Shown: positions 7,333-16,657 of the stretch, piece by piece
How positions within the stretch are numbered: position 1 is the stretch's first letter
How the letters are laid out: every line of letters begins with the position of its first letter
Source of the DNA: Bradyrhizobium sp. RP6
GTDB taxonomy: Bacteria > Pseudomonadota > Alphaproteobacteria > Rhizobiales > Xanthobacteraceae
Assembly: GCF_003837805.1 (NCBI RefSeq)
Contig: NZ_RQIT01000005.1
Span: forward strand, 186,001 to 250,000
DNA: 64,000 nt
Reading direction: 5' to 3'
The notes under the pieces: generated by a model
Told to the model about the DNA's origin: nothing
What the model saw: the letters and a program-made list of their open reading frames with translations, nothing else
The model's database searches: none
Made by a program: the position numbers and the translations under genes

Positions 7333-9912
7333 ATGATTCGCATGACCGAGCCGAGCAAGATCACAAGCGTACCCGACCACCAGCCCGCAGCCGGCGGCAT
7401 CGCCGCGCGTGCGCGCGCCTCGGTGGGTCCGAAATACCTCTCCGGGCTCAATCCGGAGCAGCGCGAGGCGGTGGAGACCCTGGACGGCCCGGTCCTGGTG
7501 CTGGCCGGCGCCGGCACCGGCAAGACGCGGGTCCTGACCACGCGCATCGCGCACATCCTGAGCCAGGGCCGCGCCCGTCCCGCCGAGATCCTGTCGGTGA
7601 CCTTCACCAACAAGGCCGCGCGCGAGATGAAGCACCGGCTCGGCCAGATGCTCGGCCATGCCGTCGAGGGCATGCCGTGGCTCGGCACCTTCCACTCCAT
7701 CGGCGGCCGCATCCTGCGTTTCCACGCCGAGCTGGCGCAGCTCAAGTCGAACTTCACCGTGCTCGACGTCGACGACCAGGTCCGGCTGCTCAAGCAACTG
7801 CTGCAGGCCGAGAACATCGACGACAAGCGCTGGCCGGCACGGATGCTGGCCGGCTTGATCGACGGCTGGAAGAACCGCGGCCTGATGCCGTCGCAGGTGC
7901 CCTCGGGCGAGGCCGCTGTCTTCGCCAATGGCAAAGGCGGCAAGCTCTATGCGAGCTACCAGGAGCGGCTGAAGATCCTGAACGCAGCCGATTTCGGCGA
8001 TCTCTTGCTGGAGAACATCCGGATCTTCCGCGAGCACCCGGATATTCTCCGGCAGTACCAGCAGCGCTTCAAATACATTCTGGTCGACGAGTACCAGGAC
8101 ACCAACGTCGCGCAATATCTGTGGCTGCGGCTGCTGTCGCAGGCGCCGTCTTCCAACTCGTCATTGCCGGGATCGACCCGGCAATCCATCGATTCTTTGC
8201 AAGATGGATCACCGGGTCTCGACGCTTCGCGTCGGCCCGGTGACGACGACAATGATGATGTTGCGCTGCCCGCTGCGAACGAAAAGTCCCACGTCAAAAA
8301 CATCTGCTGCGTCGGCGACGACGACCAGTCGATCTATGGCTGGCGCGGCGCCGAGGTCGATAACATCCTGCGCTTCGAGCACGATTTCCCCGGCGCCAAG
8401 GTGATCCGCCTCGAGCGCAACTATCGCTCGACCGGCCACATCCTCGCCGCCGCCTCGCATCTGATCGCGCACAATGAAGGCCGGCTCGGCAAGACGCTGC
8501 GCACTGAGGATCAGGACGGCGAAAAGGTCACGGTGACGGGCTCCTGGGATTCGGAAGAGGAAGCCCGCGGCATCGGCGAGGAGATCGAGCAGCTGCAGCG
8601 CCAGGGCGAGAAGCTCAACGAGATCGCGATCCTGGTGCGCGCCTCCTACCAGATGCGCGAGTTCGAAGACCGCTTCGTCACGCTCGGCCTGCCCTATCGC
8701 GTCATCGGCGGCCCGCGCTTCTACGAGCGCGCCGAAATCCGTGACGCGCTGGCGTATTTGCGCGTCATCAACTCGCCGGCCGACGATCTCGCCTTCGAAC
8801 GCATCGTCAATACGCCCAAGCGCGGTCTGGGCGATGCCACCGTGCAGATGCTGCACGACCATGCCCGCAAGCGCCGCATTCCCCTGTTCGAGGCCGCGCG
8901 CGCGGTGGTCGAGACCGACGAGCTGAAGCCGAAGGCGCGCGGGTCTTTGCGCGACCTCGTCGCCCAGTTCGACCGCTGGCGCGCGCAGCGCGAGGTCACC
9001 GCGCACACGGACCTCGCCCAAATCGTGCTCGACGAGAGCGGCTATACCGAGATGTGGCAGAAGGACCGTTCGGCGGACGCTGCGGGCCGGCTGGAGAACC
9101 TAAAAGAGCTCGTGCGCTCGATGGAGGAGTTCGAGAACCTGCAAGGATTCCTCGAGCACATCTCCCTGGTAATGGACCGTGAGGGCGGTGCCGAGGACGA
9201 CGCGGTGTCGCTGATGACGCTGCATTCGGCCAAGGGCCTCGAATTCGACAATGTATTCCTGCCGGGCTGGGAGGAAGGCCTGTTCCCGAGCCAGCGCACG
9301 CTGGACGAACAGGGGCGCGCCGGCCTCGAGGAGGAGCGCAGGCTCGGCCATGTCGGCCTCACCCGCGCGCGCCGCCGCGCAAAGATCTATTTTGCGACCA
9401 ACCGGCGGATCCACGGCACCTGGTCGACCACGATCCCGTCGCGCTTCCTCGACGAGTTGCCGGCGGCCAATGTCGAGATCACGGAATCCAAGGGCGGCTC
9501 GGGCTGGGGCGGCACCGGCGGCTACGGCACCTCGCGCTTCGACGACATGGAGGCGTTCGGCTCCAGCTATTCGACGCCGGGCTGGCAGCGCGCCCAGGCC
9601 AATCGCAACCGCGGCAGCGGCCGCAATGGCGGCGGAAGCGGCTTCGAGGAGGAGGCCACCACGTTCTCCTCCGCGTCGTCCTCACCCGATTTCGGCAGCT
9701 TCTCCTCGCGCCGCCGCGGGCCTCTGACGATCGAGGGCGAGCTGGTCGCCAAGTCCACAGGCACGACCTCGGAGTTCTCGCTCGAAGACCGCGTCTTCCA
9801 CCAGAAATTCGGCTACGGCCGCGTCACCAGGATCGACGGCAACAAGCTCACCATCACCTTCGACAAGGCCGGCGAAAAGAAGGTCGTGGACAGTTTCGTG
9901 CAGCGGGCGTGA
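7333..9912 (+). CDS. uvrD: UvrD/PcrA superfamily 1A DNA helicase with an in-frame insert
   Basis: An 859-residue ATP-dependent 3'-5' DNA helicase for nucleotide excision and mismatch repair and for removing recombination intermediates. Walker A GAGTGKTR is at 59-66, Walker B DEYQDTN begins at 252, [12 protein letters not shown] at 328, followed by LERNYRS, the [20 protein letters not shown] region and GLTRARRRA. The C-terminus has a Tudor-like end ([13 protein letters not shown]) as in PcrA/UvrD proteins that bind RNA polymerase. Between Walker B and GDDDQ there is an extra segment of about 45 residues (near 274-318) rich in Ser, Asp and Pro, encoded by a palindromic repeat. The start is uncertain: ATG 7333 or ATG 7342; neither has a strong ribosome site. 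Confidence 0.95.
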   Translation: MIRMTEPSKITSVPDHQPAAGGIAARARASVGPKYLSGLNPEQREAVETLDGPVLVLAGAGTGKTRVLTTRIAHILSQGRARPAEILSVTFTNKAAREMKHRLGQMLGHAVEGMPWLGTFHSIGGRILRFHAELAQLKSNFTVLDVDDQVRLLKQLLQAENIDDKRWPARMLAGLIDGWKNRGLMPSQVPSGEAAVFANGKGGKLYASYQERLKILNAADFGDLLLENIRIFREHPDILRQYQQRFKYILVDEYQDTNVAQYLWLRLLSQAPSSNSSLPGSTRQSIDSLQDGSPGLDASRRPGDDDNDDVALPAANEKSHVKNICCVGDDDQSIYGWRGAEVDNILRFEHDFPGAKVIRLERNYRSTGHILAAASHLIAHNEGRLGKTLRTEDQDGEKVTVTGSWDSEEEARGIGEEIEQLQRQGEKLNEIAILVRASYQMREFEDRFVTLGLPYRVIGGPRFYERAEIRDALAYLRVINSPADDLAFERIVNTPKRGLGDATVQMLHDHARKRRIPLFEAARAVVETDELKPKARGSLRDLVAQFDRWRAQREVTAHTDLAQIVLDESGYTEMWQKDRSADAAGRLENLKELVRSMEEFENLQGFLEHISLVMDREGGAEDDAVSLMTLHSAKGLEFDNVFLPGWEEGLFPSQRTLDEQGRAGLEEERRLGHVGLTRARRRAKIYFATNRRIHGTWSTTIPSRFLDELPAANVEITESKGGSGWGGTGGYGTSRFDDMEAFGSSYSTPGWQRAQANRNRGSGRNGGGSGFEEEATTFSSASSSPDFGSFSSRRRGPLTIEGELVAKSTGTTSEFSLEDRVFHQKFGYGRVTRIDGNKLTITFDKAGEKKVVDSFVQRA
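8159..8257. repeat. Multi-hairpin palindromic element inside the helicase gene
   Basis: A 99-base element with nested inverted repeats: outer arms CGTCATTG (8159-8166) and CAATGATG (8250-8257, one mismatch), hairpin TTGCCGGG/CCCGGCAA (8164-8171 with 8177-8184), ATCCATC/GATGGAT (8184-8190 with 8203-8209), CACCGGG/CCCGGTG (8210-8216 with 8236-8242) and GACGC-TTC-GCGTC (8221-8233). The outer sequence resembles the GTCATTGC ends of the intergenic repeats at 35391 and 51575. The reading frame stays open through it. Confidence 0.85.
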
Positions 9913-9923
9913 ACAATCCTGCC

Positions 9924-10208
9924 ATGGCTCAGTACGTTGCCATCATCGAGGACGCCGATCCGGACTCTGTCAGCCTGTGGTTTCCCGACCTGCCCGGCTG
10001 CATTTCCGGGGGTGACGATCTCGAGGAGGCGCTGGAGAATGCGCCCGAAGCCCTCGCGTTCTTTGCCCAGGAGCTGACCGCGGACGGCCGCCAGCTTCCC
10101 CCGCCGCGGACGTTGGACGAGCTCAAGGCCGATCCTGATTTTGCCGACGATCTCGGGAAACACACGGCTGTCCTGATCGAATGGCCGCCCCGCGATGCCT
10201 CGGAGTGA
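9924..10208 (+). CDS. hicB: HicB-like antitoxin-family protein, orphan
   Basis: A 94-residue protein with the HicB partial RNase-H-like fold: the start AQYVAIIEDADPDS and the WFPDLPGCISGGDDLEEAL stretch match the family pattern in which a short sheet is followed by a helix beginning EEAL. No HicA toxin (small dsRNA-binding-like protein) is present on either side, since the helicase gene ends 11 bases upstream. It may be a lone regulator or antitoxin acting in trans. An alternative GTG start at 9909 would overlap the helicase stop; the ATG at 9924 gives the usual HicB N-terminus. The 3' partner gene is unrelated. Confidence 0.8.
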   Translation: MAQYVAIIEDADPDSVSLWFPDLPGCISGGDDLEEALENAPEALAFFAQELTADGRQLPPPRTLDELKADPDFADDLGKHTAVLIEWPPRDASE

Positions 10209-10296
10209 GGACTGTTCGTCGCACTGGCCGGACTCTCGACAGTTCTGGCCCGAACAGCCCTTGACCATCGCGAACTTCCCCGTATCAGATAAACCC

Positions 10297-10713
10297 ATGT
10301 TCCGGGGCTCCATCACATTGATCGTGCTTGCATTGGGGATGCCGTCGCTTGCGGCGGCGGAGACCATGAGCTTTGGCGATTCGATCGGAAAGCTGGCCGC
10401 GAGCTGCGGCGCGGAAATCGTCGCCAATTGCCGCGGCGTCAATCCGGATTCGAACCGGCTGAAGGAGTGCCTGTCGCGCAACCGCGACGTGCTGTCCCCG
10501 CAGTGCGCGAGCGACTATCTCGGCGTGTTCGACGCCATCCAGAAGCGCGTCGCCGCGCGCGTCACGGTGGCGAACGCCTGCCAGCGCGAGATCGTCAAGG
10601 TCTGCGGCGGCTCGACCAAGGAGACCAGCAAGTCGGTCCCGTGCCTGGTCTCGACGCCCAAGGGCATCAGCAACAACTGCCTCAAGGCCGTCGACGACGC
10701 GGGGTATCGCTGA
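10297..10713 (+). CDS. Secreted cysteine-rich repeat protein
   Basis: A 138-residue exported protein with a signal peptide of about 21 residues (ending AAA/ETM). The mature part has seven or more Cys in a spaced pattern (CGAEIVANC, LKECLSRN, LSPQC, ANACQREIVKVC, VPCL, NNC), resembling the Cys-rich GLG1-type repeat found in bacterial periplasmic proteins. The Cys are probably disulphide bonded in the periplasm. Its stop overlaps the next gene's start by one base (TGATG), so the two are probably translated together. The precise role is not known. Confidence 0.75.
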   Translation: MFRGSITLIVLALGMPSLAAAETMSFGDSIGKLAASCGAEIVANCRGVNPDSNRLKECLSRNRDVLSPQCASDYLGVFDAIQKRVAARVTVANACQREIVKVCGGSTKETSKSVPCLVSTPKGISNNCLKAVDDAGYR

Positions 10714-11378
10714 TGCGCGCGACGAGACCGTTCATTGACGGAGCGATCGTTGCGCTGGGGCTCGCTCTGCTCGCGGGCACTGCCGGCGCGCAAACGGCAG
10801 CGCCGACCCGCGACGACATCGTCGGCAAGCTGAACCATTTCGAAGAAGCCGCCGAGGTCGATCTGCCCGCGCTGAAGCAGCAGGTGATGGAGCGCGCCAA
10901 GACCAGGATCAAGAACGATCCGGGACCCGTGAACCGGCCGCTGATCGCGCCCGACCTCGCCAAGCTGCCGGCCTTCAATGCGCAGATCCAGTTCGACACC
11001 GACACGCCGATCATCCAGCCGGCCTCCTACCAGACCGTCGGCCGGATCGCGGATGCGCTGGTTCATTCCTCGCTGCTGCCCTACACTTTCCTGATCGTCG
11101 GCCACGTCGAATCCAATTCGAAGACGCGCGAGGCCAATGCGATCCTGAGCCAGCGGCGGGCAGATGCGATCCGAGACGTGCTGGTGAACACGTTCAAGAT
11201 CTCGACCAAGCGGCTGCATCCGATCGGCCTCGGCGAGGAGCAGTTTCTCGACCGGGCGAAGCCGACCTCGGCCGTAAACGGGCAGCTGCAGATCCTGACC
11301 TATGCCAAGCTGCCGGAGGAGCCGCGTCCGGCTGCAGCCTCTGCGCCTGCGGCTAAAAAGCCCGCCAAAAAACGGTGA
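10713..11378 (+). CDS. OmpA-family outer-membrane / peptidoglycan-associated protein
   Basis: A 221-residue protein with a signal peptide of about 27 residues (ending AGAQ/TAA). The C-terminal half is an OmpA-like domain: IQFDTDTPIIQPASYQTVG opens it, followed by VGHVESNSKTREANAILSQRR (a close match to the usual GHTD..G...YN..LS.RRA pattern) and HPIGLGEEQ. This domain normally binds peptidoglycan diaminopimelate. The tail is Ala/Pro/Lys-rich. It starts inside the stop codon of the preceding Cys-rich protein gene and forms a two-gene unit with it. Confidence 0.85.
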   Translation: MRATRPFIDGAIVALGLALLAGTAGAQTAAPTRDDIVGKLNHFEEAAEVDLPALKQQVMERAKTRIKNDPGPVNRPLIAPDLAKLPAFNAQIQFDTDTPIIQPASYQTVGRIADALVHSSLLPYTFLIVGHVESNSKTREANAILSQRRADAIRDVLVNTFKISTKRLHPIGLGEEQFLDRAKPTSAVNGQLQILTYAKLPEEPRPAAASAPAAKKPAKKR

Positions 11379-11530
11379 GCGAACGCGGTTCCGCGGCTGA
11401 CGGAACCCTTTGAAGTGCTGACGTTTTGCAGCCTGTCCGGGGCGCGCCAACACGGTTTGACGCGACAATAGTGCCGGTTTGTGCACCGTCCGGTCCAGTG
11501 CTATAGCCACTGTTCGCCCTTCCCGACCCC

Positions 11531-12067
11531 ATGCTGCATGAGACCAAAATGGGTGGCTTTTTCCAGCGCCAACTTGCCGTTTATGTCGAGTACCATCGCG
11601 ACCCCCGCAACACGGCGATGCATGTGGTCGGTATTCTCCTGCTGTTCACCGGCGCCGTGCTGCCGCTGACGCTGGTCAGGCTTCCGCTCTTCGGTTTCGA
11701 CGTCAGCCTGGCGGTGATCCTGGCTTTGCCGGTATTGATCTATTGGCTGCTGCTCGACGCGGCGCTCGGGCTCGGCATTCTGGCCGTCTCCATCGTGCTG
11801 TTTTCGGTTGCGACAACCATTGCGGCGCAAGTCAGCACCGCGACGATGTGGGCGATTTTCGCCACGCTGGTGGTGCTCGGCCTCGCCGCGCAGACCATCG
11901 GCCACAAGGTTTTTGAGGGCCGCGAGGCCTCGTTGTTCACTTTTCCTTCGCATCTTTTGCTTGGACCGATGTTCGTGATGGCAAAATTGTTCATTGCCTT
12001 GGGCTTCCGTCGCGACCTTGCCGCGATTCTGGCGCCTCTTCCGACCAATTCCCTTTCGACCCGATAA
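11531..12067 (+). CDS. Mpo1-like (DUF962) membrane protein
   Basis: A 178-residue integral membrane protein. The N-terminal YVEYHRDPRNTAMHVVG and the internal QTIGHKVFEG match the DUF962/Mpo1 family, in which His residues of these segments bind iron in the yeast 2-hydroxy fatty acid dioxygenase. About four membrane segments are visible between residues 30 and 160. In bacteria the substrate is unproven; alpha-oxidation of a 2-hydroxy fatty acid is the best guess. It lies alone, 27 bases upstream of the epimerase gene, and may be co-transcribed with it. Confidence 0.82.
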   Translation: MLHETKMGGFFQRQLAVYVEYHRDPRNTAMHVVGILLLFTGAVLPLTLVRLPLFGFDVSLAVILALPVLIYWLLLDAALGLGILAVSIVLFSVATTIAAQVSTATMWAIFATLVVLGLAAQTIGHKVFEGREASLFTFPSHLLLGPMFVMAKLFIALGFRRDLAAILAPLPTNSLSTR

Positions 12068-12094
12068 CTCCAAAAGCGAACAGCAACCTTCTGC

Positions 12095-13126
12095 ATGGCT
12101 CTCGTCCTGGTTACCGGTGGCAGTGGCTTCATCGGACATCATCTCGTCGAAGCGCTCCGCGCCCGTGGGCAGCGGGTCCGGGTTCTCGATGTCCGCGTGC
12201 CGACCGCAGCGAACACGGACGCTGAACACGTCCACGGCTCGGTGCTGGACGGCGCCGCGGTCGATGCTGCGATGGCCGGTGTCGATCAGGTCTATCATCT
12301 CGCCGGCCTGCCCGGCATGTGGGTCGCCAACAAGCAGGACTTTCACGACGTCAATTGCCGCGGCACCGAAATCGTGCTCGCGGCGGCAATGAAGCGCGGC
12401 GTCTCGCGCTTCCTGCACTGCTCGACCGAATCGATCCTGTTTCCCTATTCCGACCTCAAGGGCGTTCCCGCCGAAGAGGCGCTGCAACCGGCCGACGCGA
12501 TGCCCGGCGCCTATACGCGCTCGAAGTCGCTCGCCGAGCATCATGCCGCAGAGGCGGCGGCCACGGGCTTCCCTCTCGTGATCGGCACACCGACCATGCC
12601 GATCGGCGCTGCCGACCACAATCTGACGCCGCCGACCGCGATGCTCTGGTACTTCCTCCAGAAGAAGGTGCAGCCGCATCTCGACTTCCTGGTCAACCTG
12701 GTCGACGTCCGCGACGTCGCCATGGGCCTCGTGCTGACCATGGAACGCGGCCGCCTCGGCCAGCGCTACATCCTCGGCGGCGACTGCGTCCCACTCGGGC
12801 GCATCCTGCGCATGATGTCGGCGATGAGCGGCCGCCGGCAGTTTCCGGTCGTCGTGCCCGGAAAGATCGCCGAGCTCTCCGCGATCATGCTCGAATACAT
12901 CGCCGATCACGTCACGCGCCGGCCGCCCAACGGCACCGCCGAGGGCGTGCGCATCGCGCTCGCCGCGAGCGACCTGTCGATCGGCAAGGCGCGCACCGAG
13001 CTCGGCTATTCGCCGCGTCCGATCGAACCGGTCTTGCGCGAAACCATCACCCATCTGCTCGCCCGCAACGGTCAGCAGCCCTCCGGCGCCATCAAGCATC
13101 ACGCGCTCTCCTCGCGCGCGAGCTGA
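12095..13126 (+). CDS. NAD-dependent epimerase/dehydratase (extended SDR)
   Basis: A 343-residue extended short-chain dehydrogenase. The Rossmann motif GGSGFIG is at 8-14, the catalytic YTRSK follows the SADAMPGA-type region, and CSTES is the catalytic serine-containing strand. Such enzymes act on sugar nucleotides or on sterol-like substrates (the hopanoid-associated HpnA and 3-beta-hydroxysteroid dehydrogenases belong to the same broad group). It is followed 27 bases later by an isoprenylcysteine-methyltransferase-like gene, suggesting joint action on a lipid or polyprenyl substrate, which is inference. Confidence 0.85.
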   Translation: MALVLVTGGSGFIGHHLVEALRARGQRVRVLDVRVPTAANTDAEHVHGSVLDGAAVDAAMAGVDQVYHLAGLPGMWVANKQDFHDVNCRGTEIVLAAAMKRGVSRFLHCSTESILFPYSDLKGVPAEEALQPADAMPGAYTRSKSLAEHHAAEAAATGFPLVIGTPTMPIGAADHNLTPPTAMLWYFLQKKVQPHLDFLVNLVDVRDVAMGLVLTMERGRLGQRYILGGDCVPLGRILRMMSAMSGRRQFPVVVPGKIAELSAIMLEYIADHVTRRPPNGTAEGVRIALAASDLSIGKARTELGYSPRPIEPVLRETITHLLARNGQQPSGAIKHHALSSRAS

Positions 13127-13153
13127 TCGCTCCGCCCAACGCAAAGAACCTTC

Positions 13154-13780
13154 ATGTCCTTCGATTTCAGCAAGCTTCTCTCTGTCGCCTGGGGTGGCTG
13201 GACCACGACCTGGCCGACCGAACTTCTGGCTCTGCTTTGGCTTGCCTTTCTCGCCAGCTGGGTCGGCGCCTCGTTCTGGCAGGGGCGGACCAAGAAGCAG
13301 GTCATGACGCTGGAGTCGCAGCGCTATCGGCTGCCGATCCTGGTCGGCGGCATCCTGTACACGCCGTGGGTTGCGGAGATCATGGGCTGGAAGCCGCTCT
13401 GGGTACTCGACAACACAGGCATCGCCGTCGCAGCGGTCCTCTCGGCCGCTGGCATTGCCTTCGCCTGGTGGGGCCGGCTGCATCTCGGGAAATTCTGGTC
13501 CAACACCATCACCCACAAGGAAGACCACCGCGTCATCGACACTGGTCCCTACGGCATCGTGCGCCACCCCATCTACACGGGGCTGATCTTCGGCATGCTG
13601 GTGACCGGAATTGCGATCGGCTTGGTGACGACGATCCTCGGCGCGATCCTGATCTCGCTCGGCATGTGGCAGAAGGGCCGGATGGAAGAGGTGTTCCTCT
13701 CCAAGGAGCTCGGCGAAGACGCCTACGGCGCCTATTGCCGCCGCGTTCCGATGATCATTCCGTTCCTGTCGCCGCGCTGA
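13154..13780 (+). CDS. Membrane methyltransferase of the ICMT/PEMT family
   Basis: A 208-residue membrane protein with about four to five hydrophobic segments. The C-terminal half has the diagnostic GPYGIVRHPIYTG (about 130-142), which in ICMT and phospholipid N-methyltransferases forms part of the S-adenosylmethionine pocket, and the final EEVFLSKELGEDAYGAYCRR. Bacteria do not prenylate proteins this way, so a lipid or small hydrophobic thiol/carboxyl is the likelier acceptor. It ends the likely epimerase-methyltransferase unit; a palindromic repeat follows at once. Confidence 0.85.
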   Translation: MSFDFSKLLSVAWGGWTTTWPTELLALLWLAFLASWVGASFWQGRTKKQVMTLESQRYRLPILVGGILYTPWVAEIMGWKPLWVLDNTGIAVAAVLSAAGIAFAWWGRLHLGKFWSNTITHKEDHRVIDTGPYGIVRHPIYTGLIFGMLVTGIAIGLVTTILGAILISLGMWQKGRMEEVFLSKELGEDAYGAYCRRVPMIIPFLSPR

Positions 13781-13802
13781 GGGCATAGCAGCTCGCCTCA
13801 CT

Positions 13803-13941
13803 CTCATGTCCCGGACGCGCTGCAGCGTGCAACGCTGCTGCGCAGAGCCGGGACCCATATGGCGACGCATCGTGTGGCGGTAAGATGGGCCCCGGACTCA
13901 GCGCAACGCGAAGACGCGGTGCGCTGCGTCCGGGGCACGAG
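13803..13941. repeat. Intergenic palindromic repeat, family A, copy 1
   Basis: An element with inverted ends: CTCATGTCCCGGACGCG at the left and CGTCCGGGGCACGAG at the right, with the inner CGCAGAGCCGGGACCC block. Copies with the same ends and inner block are at 25784-25928, 37690-37811 and 52902-53066. It lies just past the ICMT-like gene and before the small gene at 14022, so it may act as a transcription end. Confidence 0.85.
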
Positions 13942-14021
13942 TGCGCGGCTCGATGCGTCAAGGAACCACCCCTTCATTCGCCCGTTACCCTCGACCTGCA
14001 GCGACCGCAGAGTATCGAGCC

Positions 14022-14231
14022 ATGTCGGACGCCTACGATTATTTCCGCGCGCATGCGATTGCCGCCGTCCGCAAGGCGCGGGCATTGCCGCCCGGACGGA
14101 CCAAGCAGAAGCAGCGCGCGGTGGCGCGGGTGTATCATCTCCTGTCCAGGGAGGCCGCGCTGGCGCCGAACGTCCATCACCTGGATGATTTTCGCGCGAC
14201 ACGGCGGCTGGAGCGGCAGATCGGTCGCTGA
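14022..14231 (+). CDS. Small conserved-looking hypothetical protein, 69 aa
   Basis: An unrecognised 69-residue basic protein beginning MSDAYDYFRAHAIAAVRKAR. It has Lys/Arg clusters (TKQKQRAV, RATRRLERQ) and no signal peptide or membrane segment. The composition suggests nucleic-acid contact, but nothing more can be said. The ATG at 14022 is chosen because the upstream extension of the open frame runs through the family A repeat. It stands alone between the repeat and the sorbosone-dehydrogenase-like gene. Confidence 0.6.
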   Translation: MSDAYDYFRAHAIAAVRKARALPPGRTKQKQRAVARVYHLLSREAALAPNVHHLDDFRATRRLERQIGR

Positions 14232-14370
14232 TCTCCGGCGCAAACGCCGCGTCCGTCCCATGCAAATTCGATCGGCTGCCATTCCATGGGAATAGGCCCG
14301 CGCGGCGCGCCGCACAGGTTGACGTCTGCCCCGTCAGCCAGTTGGATGCGCGCGCACAAAGGGGCTTCTC

Positions 14371-15675
14371 ATGACGTTTTCCAGCATCTTCGCGCAGTTC
14401 GTCGCGTTCATCGGCGGCATCGCGCTGCAATGGCGAAAACTGTCGGGCACGGAGCCCGCACCTGCCTGGGGCGATAAGCCGGCCATTCCCGAGGCGAAGC
14501 CGCAAGGCGCGATCCCGACCTTGAAGATGCCGACCGCGCGCGGCTGGCGCGAGGGCCAGAAGCCGACGGTCGCGCCCGGACTCAGGGTCAATGCGTTCGC
14601 GACCGGCCTCGACCATCCGCGCTGGATCGAGGTGCTGCCCAATGGCGACGTGCTGATCGCGGAGGCAACGCAGATCGCAGGCCCCCCGCGCACCGTGTTT
14701 CACTATGCGATGCAGGCGACGATGCGGCGTGCCGCGGCGCTCGGTGTTTCCGCCAACCGCATCACGCTCTTGCGCGACAAGGACGGCGACGGCGTCGCCG
14801 AATCTCGCGGCGCCTTCATGGAGAATCTCAGCCAGCCCTTCGGCATGGCGCTGGTCGGCGACACCTTCTATGTCGGCAACACCGACGGCGTGATGGCTTT
14901 TCCCTACGTCGCGAACGCCGACCGCATCACCGCCCCGGGCAAGCGGCTCACGACGTTCAAGCCGGGCGGACACTGGACGCGCAGTCTCCTGGCAAGCCCC
15001 GACGGCAAGAAGCTCTATGCCGGCGTCGGCTCGCTCAGCAACATCGCCGAGATGGGCATGGAGGTCGAGGAAGGCCGCGCCGCGGTCTACGAGCTCGATC
15101 TCGTCGCCGGCAGGCATCGGATTTTTGGTGCCGGCCTGCGCAACCCGGTTGGATTGGCATGGGAGCCGAACACGAATGTGCTCTGGACCGTCGTCAACGA
15201 GCGCGACGGCCTCGGCGACGAAACGCCGCCGGATTATCTCACCTCGGTGCGCGACGGCGGCTTCTATGGCTGGCCCTATTGCTACTGGGGCAGGACGGTG
15301 GACGACCGCGTGCCGCAGGATCCGGCAATGGTCGCCAAGGCGATTCAACCGGACTACGCGCTCGGCGGCCACACCGCCTCGCTCGGCCTGTGCTGGATGC
15401 CCGCGGGCACCCTGCCCGGCTTCGGAGACGGCATGGTGATCGGCCAGCACGGCTCGTGGAATCGCAGCAAGCTGTCCGGCTACAAGCTGGTGTTCATCCC
15501 GTTCGAGAACGGCAGGCCCTCCGGCCCCGGTCGCGACATCCTGTCGGGCTTCCTGTCCCCGGACGAGAAGGAGTCCTATGGCCGCCCGGTCGGCGTCGCG
15601 ATCGGGCCGGACAAGAAGTCGCTGCTGATGGCGGACGACGTCGGCAACGTGATCTGGCGCGTGACGGGCGCCTGA
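14371..15675 (+). CDS. PQQ-dependent sugar dehydrogenase-like (sorbosone dehydrogenase family)
   Basis: A 434-residue protein with an N-terminal hydrophobic anchor (about 5-20) followed by a six-bladed beta-propeller of the sorbosone/glucose dehydrogenase type. Landmarks are GLDHPRWIEVLPNGDVLIAE, a calcium-like loop DKDGDGVAE at 136-144, AGLRNPVGLAWEP, the NERDGLGDE stretch and GSWNRSKLSGYKL near the C-terminus. The expected reaction is oxidation of an aldose or sorbosone in the periplasm with PQQ as cofactor. PQQ synthesis genes are not nearby. It converges on the aspartate dehydrogenase gene with three bases between stop codons. Confidence 0.85.
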   Translation: MTFSSIFAQFVAFIGGIALQWRKLSGTEPAPAWGDKPAIPEAKPQGAIPTLKMPTARGWREGQKPTVAPGLRVNAFATGLDHPRWIEVLPNGDVLIAEATQIAGPPRTVFHYAMQATMRRAAALGVSANRITLLRDKDGDGVAESRGAFMENLSQPFGMALVGDTFYVGNTDGVMAFPYVANADRITAPGKRLTTFKPGGHWTRSLLASPDGKKLYAGVGSLSNIAEMGMEVEEGRAAVYELDLVAGRHRIFGAGLRNPVGLAWEPNTNVLWTVVNERDGLGDETPPDYLTSVRDGGFYGWPYCYWGRTVDDRVPQDPAMVAKAIQPDYALGGHTASLGLCWMPAGTLPGFGDGMVIGQHGSWNRSKLSGYKLVFIPFENGRPSGPGRDILSGFLSPDEKESYGRPVGVAIGPDKKSLLMADDVGNVIWRVTGA

Positions 15676-15678
15676 TAC

Positions 15679-16503
15679 TCACGTCCCGACGCAAAGCGTG
15701 GCGCGCTGCTTGCGTAAGAGCGCGATCACCGAGAGCGCCGTGATCAGCCCGGTCTTTGGATTTTCGGAAGGGATGTTCTCGATCGACATCGAAAACCGCG
15801 CCGAATCCGCCTCGACCTCGATCCGGTGAACGTTGCGCGTCACGGTCGGGTCGGCCCAGATCTGCACCATCGTGTGGTCGGGCCCGACGCCCGCAAGCGA
15901 CAGCGCAACCGCGACGTTGAGATTGGCCGGAAAGCCCTTCGCGGCCTCTCGCGCCGTGCCTTCGAACAGCTTCAGCGGCTCGCGCAGATCGTCGATGTCG
16001 ATATTGTTCTGCACGATGAACGGCGCGCCCTTCAGACCGTCGATCGGCTTGCGCGTCACCATTTTCACCGAATGGATGGTGCCTATCGCGGCGGCGTTGA
16101 CGGCATCGAGCCCGATCAGCGCGCCGGTCGGCACGAGGATGCGGCCGCCATTGGCGCGGGCGAGATCGACGAGATCGAAATTGTCGAGCAATCCGCCGAC
16201 GCTGACGACGACTGCGGCCCTGCCGCGCTTCACCGCGGGCTCGACGATCGCGCGCAGCTGACTGCTCGGCGCGCACTCGACCACGATATCGGCGGCATCG
16301 CCGAGCTGGTCGACCGGCAGGATTTGCGGCGCACGGCGCAGGCCGTTGATGAACGCCTGATGCTTTGCGGGATCGCGCACCGCGACCGCCGACAGCGCCA
16401 GGCCCTCGACGCCCTGGTCCAGCGCAGTCGCGATCTTGGTGCCGATCGAGCCCATCCCGGCAATGGCAACCTGCAATGCGCCCGACGCCTTCCGTTCAGT
16501 CAT
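15679..16503 (-). CDS. nadX: L-aspartate dehydrogenase
   Basis: A 274-residue NAD(P)-dependent L-aspartate dehydrogenase, converting aspartate to iminoaspartate. The Rossmann loop GMGSIG is at 16-21, VVECAPS follows the second strand, and the family block FPANLNVAVALSLAGVGPD carries the expected catalytic-region residues. In NAD synthesis this enzyme can replace NadB, but NadA and NadC genes are not in the window, so a catabolic role is also possible. The ATG at 16503 is used; an upstream in-frame ATG at 16542 is an alternative. It is divergent from the tartrate-type dehydrogenase gene. Confidence 0.87.
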   Translation of the reverse strand: MTERKASGALQVAIAGMGSIGTKIATALDQGVEGLALSAVAVRDPAKHQAFINGLRRAPQILPVDQLGDAADIVVECAPSSQLRAIVEPAVKRGRAAVVVSVGGLLDNFDLVDLARANGGRILVPTGALIGLDAVNAAAIGTIHSVKMVTRKPIDGLKGAPFIVQNNIDIDDLREPLKLFEGTAREAAKGFPANLNVAVALSLAGVGPDHTMVQIWADPTVTRNVHRIEVEADSARFSMSIENIPSENPKTGLITALSVIALLRKQRATLCVGT

Positions 16504-16657
16504 CGCATCCTGCTTTCTCGCTGGACTGATGTCATAGCGCATCGTTTTCTGTATAAGCCAGCCCGAATTGGTCAGGTTGGCCAGGTCGTGGAACGCGCCG
16601 CGGGCTGGACCTTGTCCTACCGACGCAATTTGCCGATTTCCTCCGACGGAGCCTCCC

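Noticed and set aside
11501..13870. 789-codon minus-strand frame over the Mpo1-like, epimerase and methyltransferase genes
   Set aside because: Antisense to three genes with recognisable families; no domain or signal of its own.
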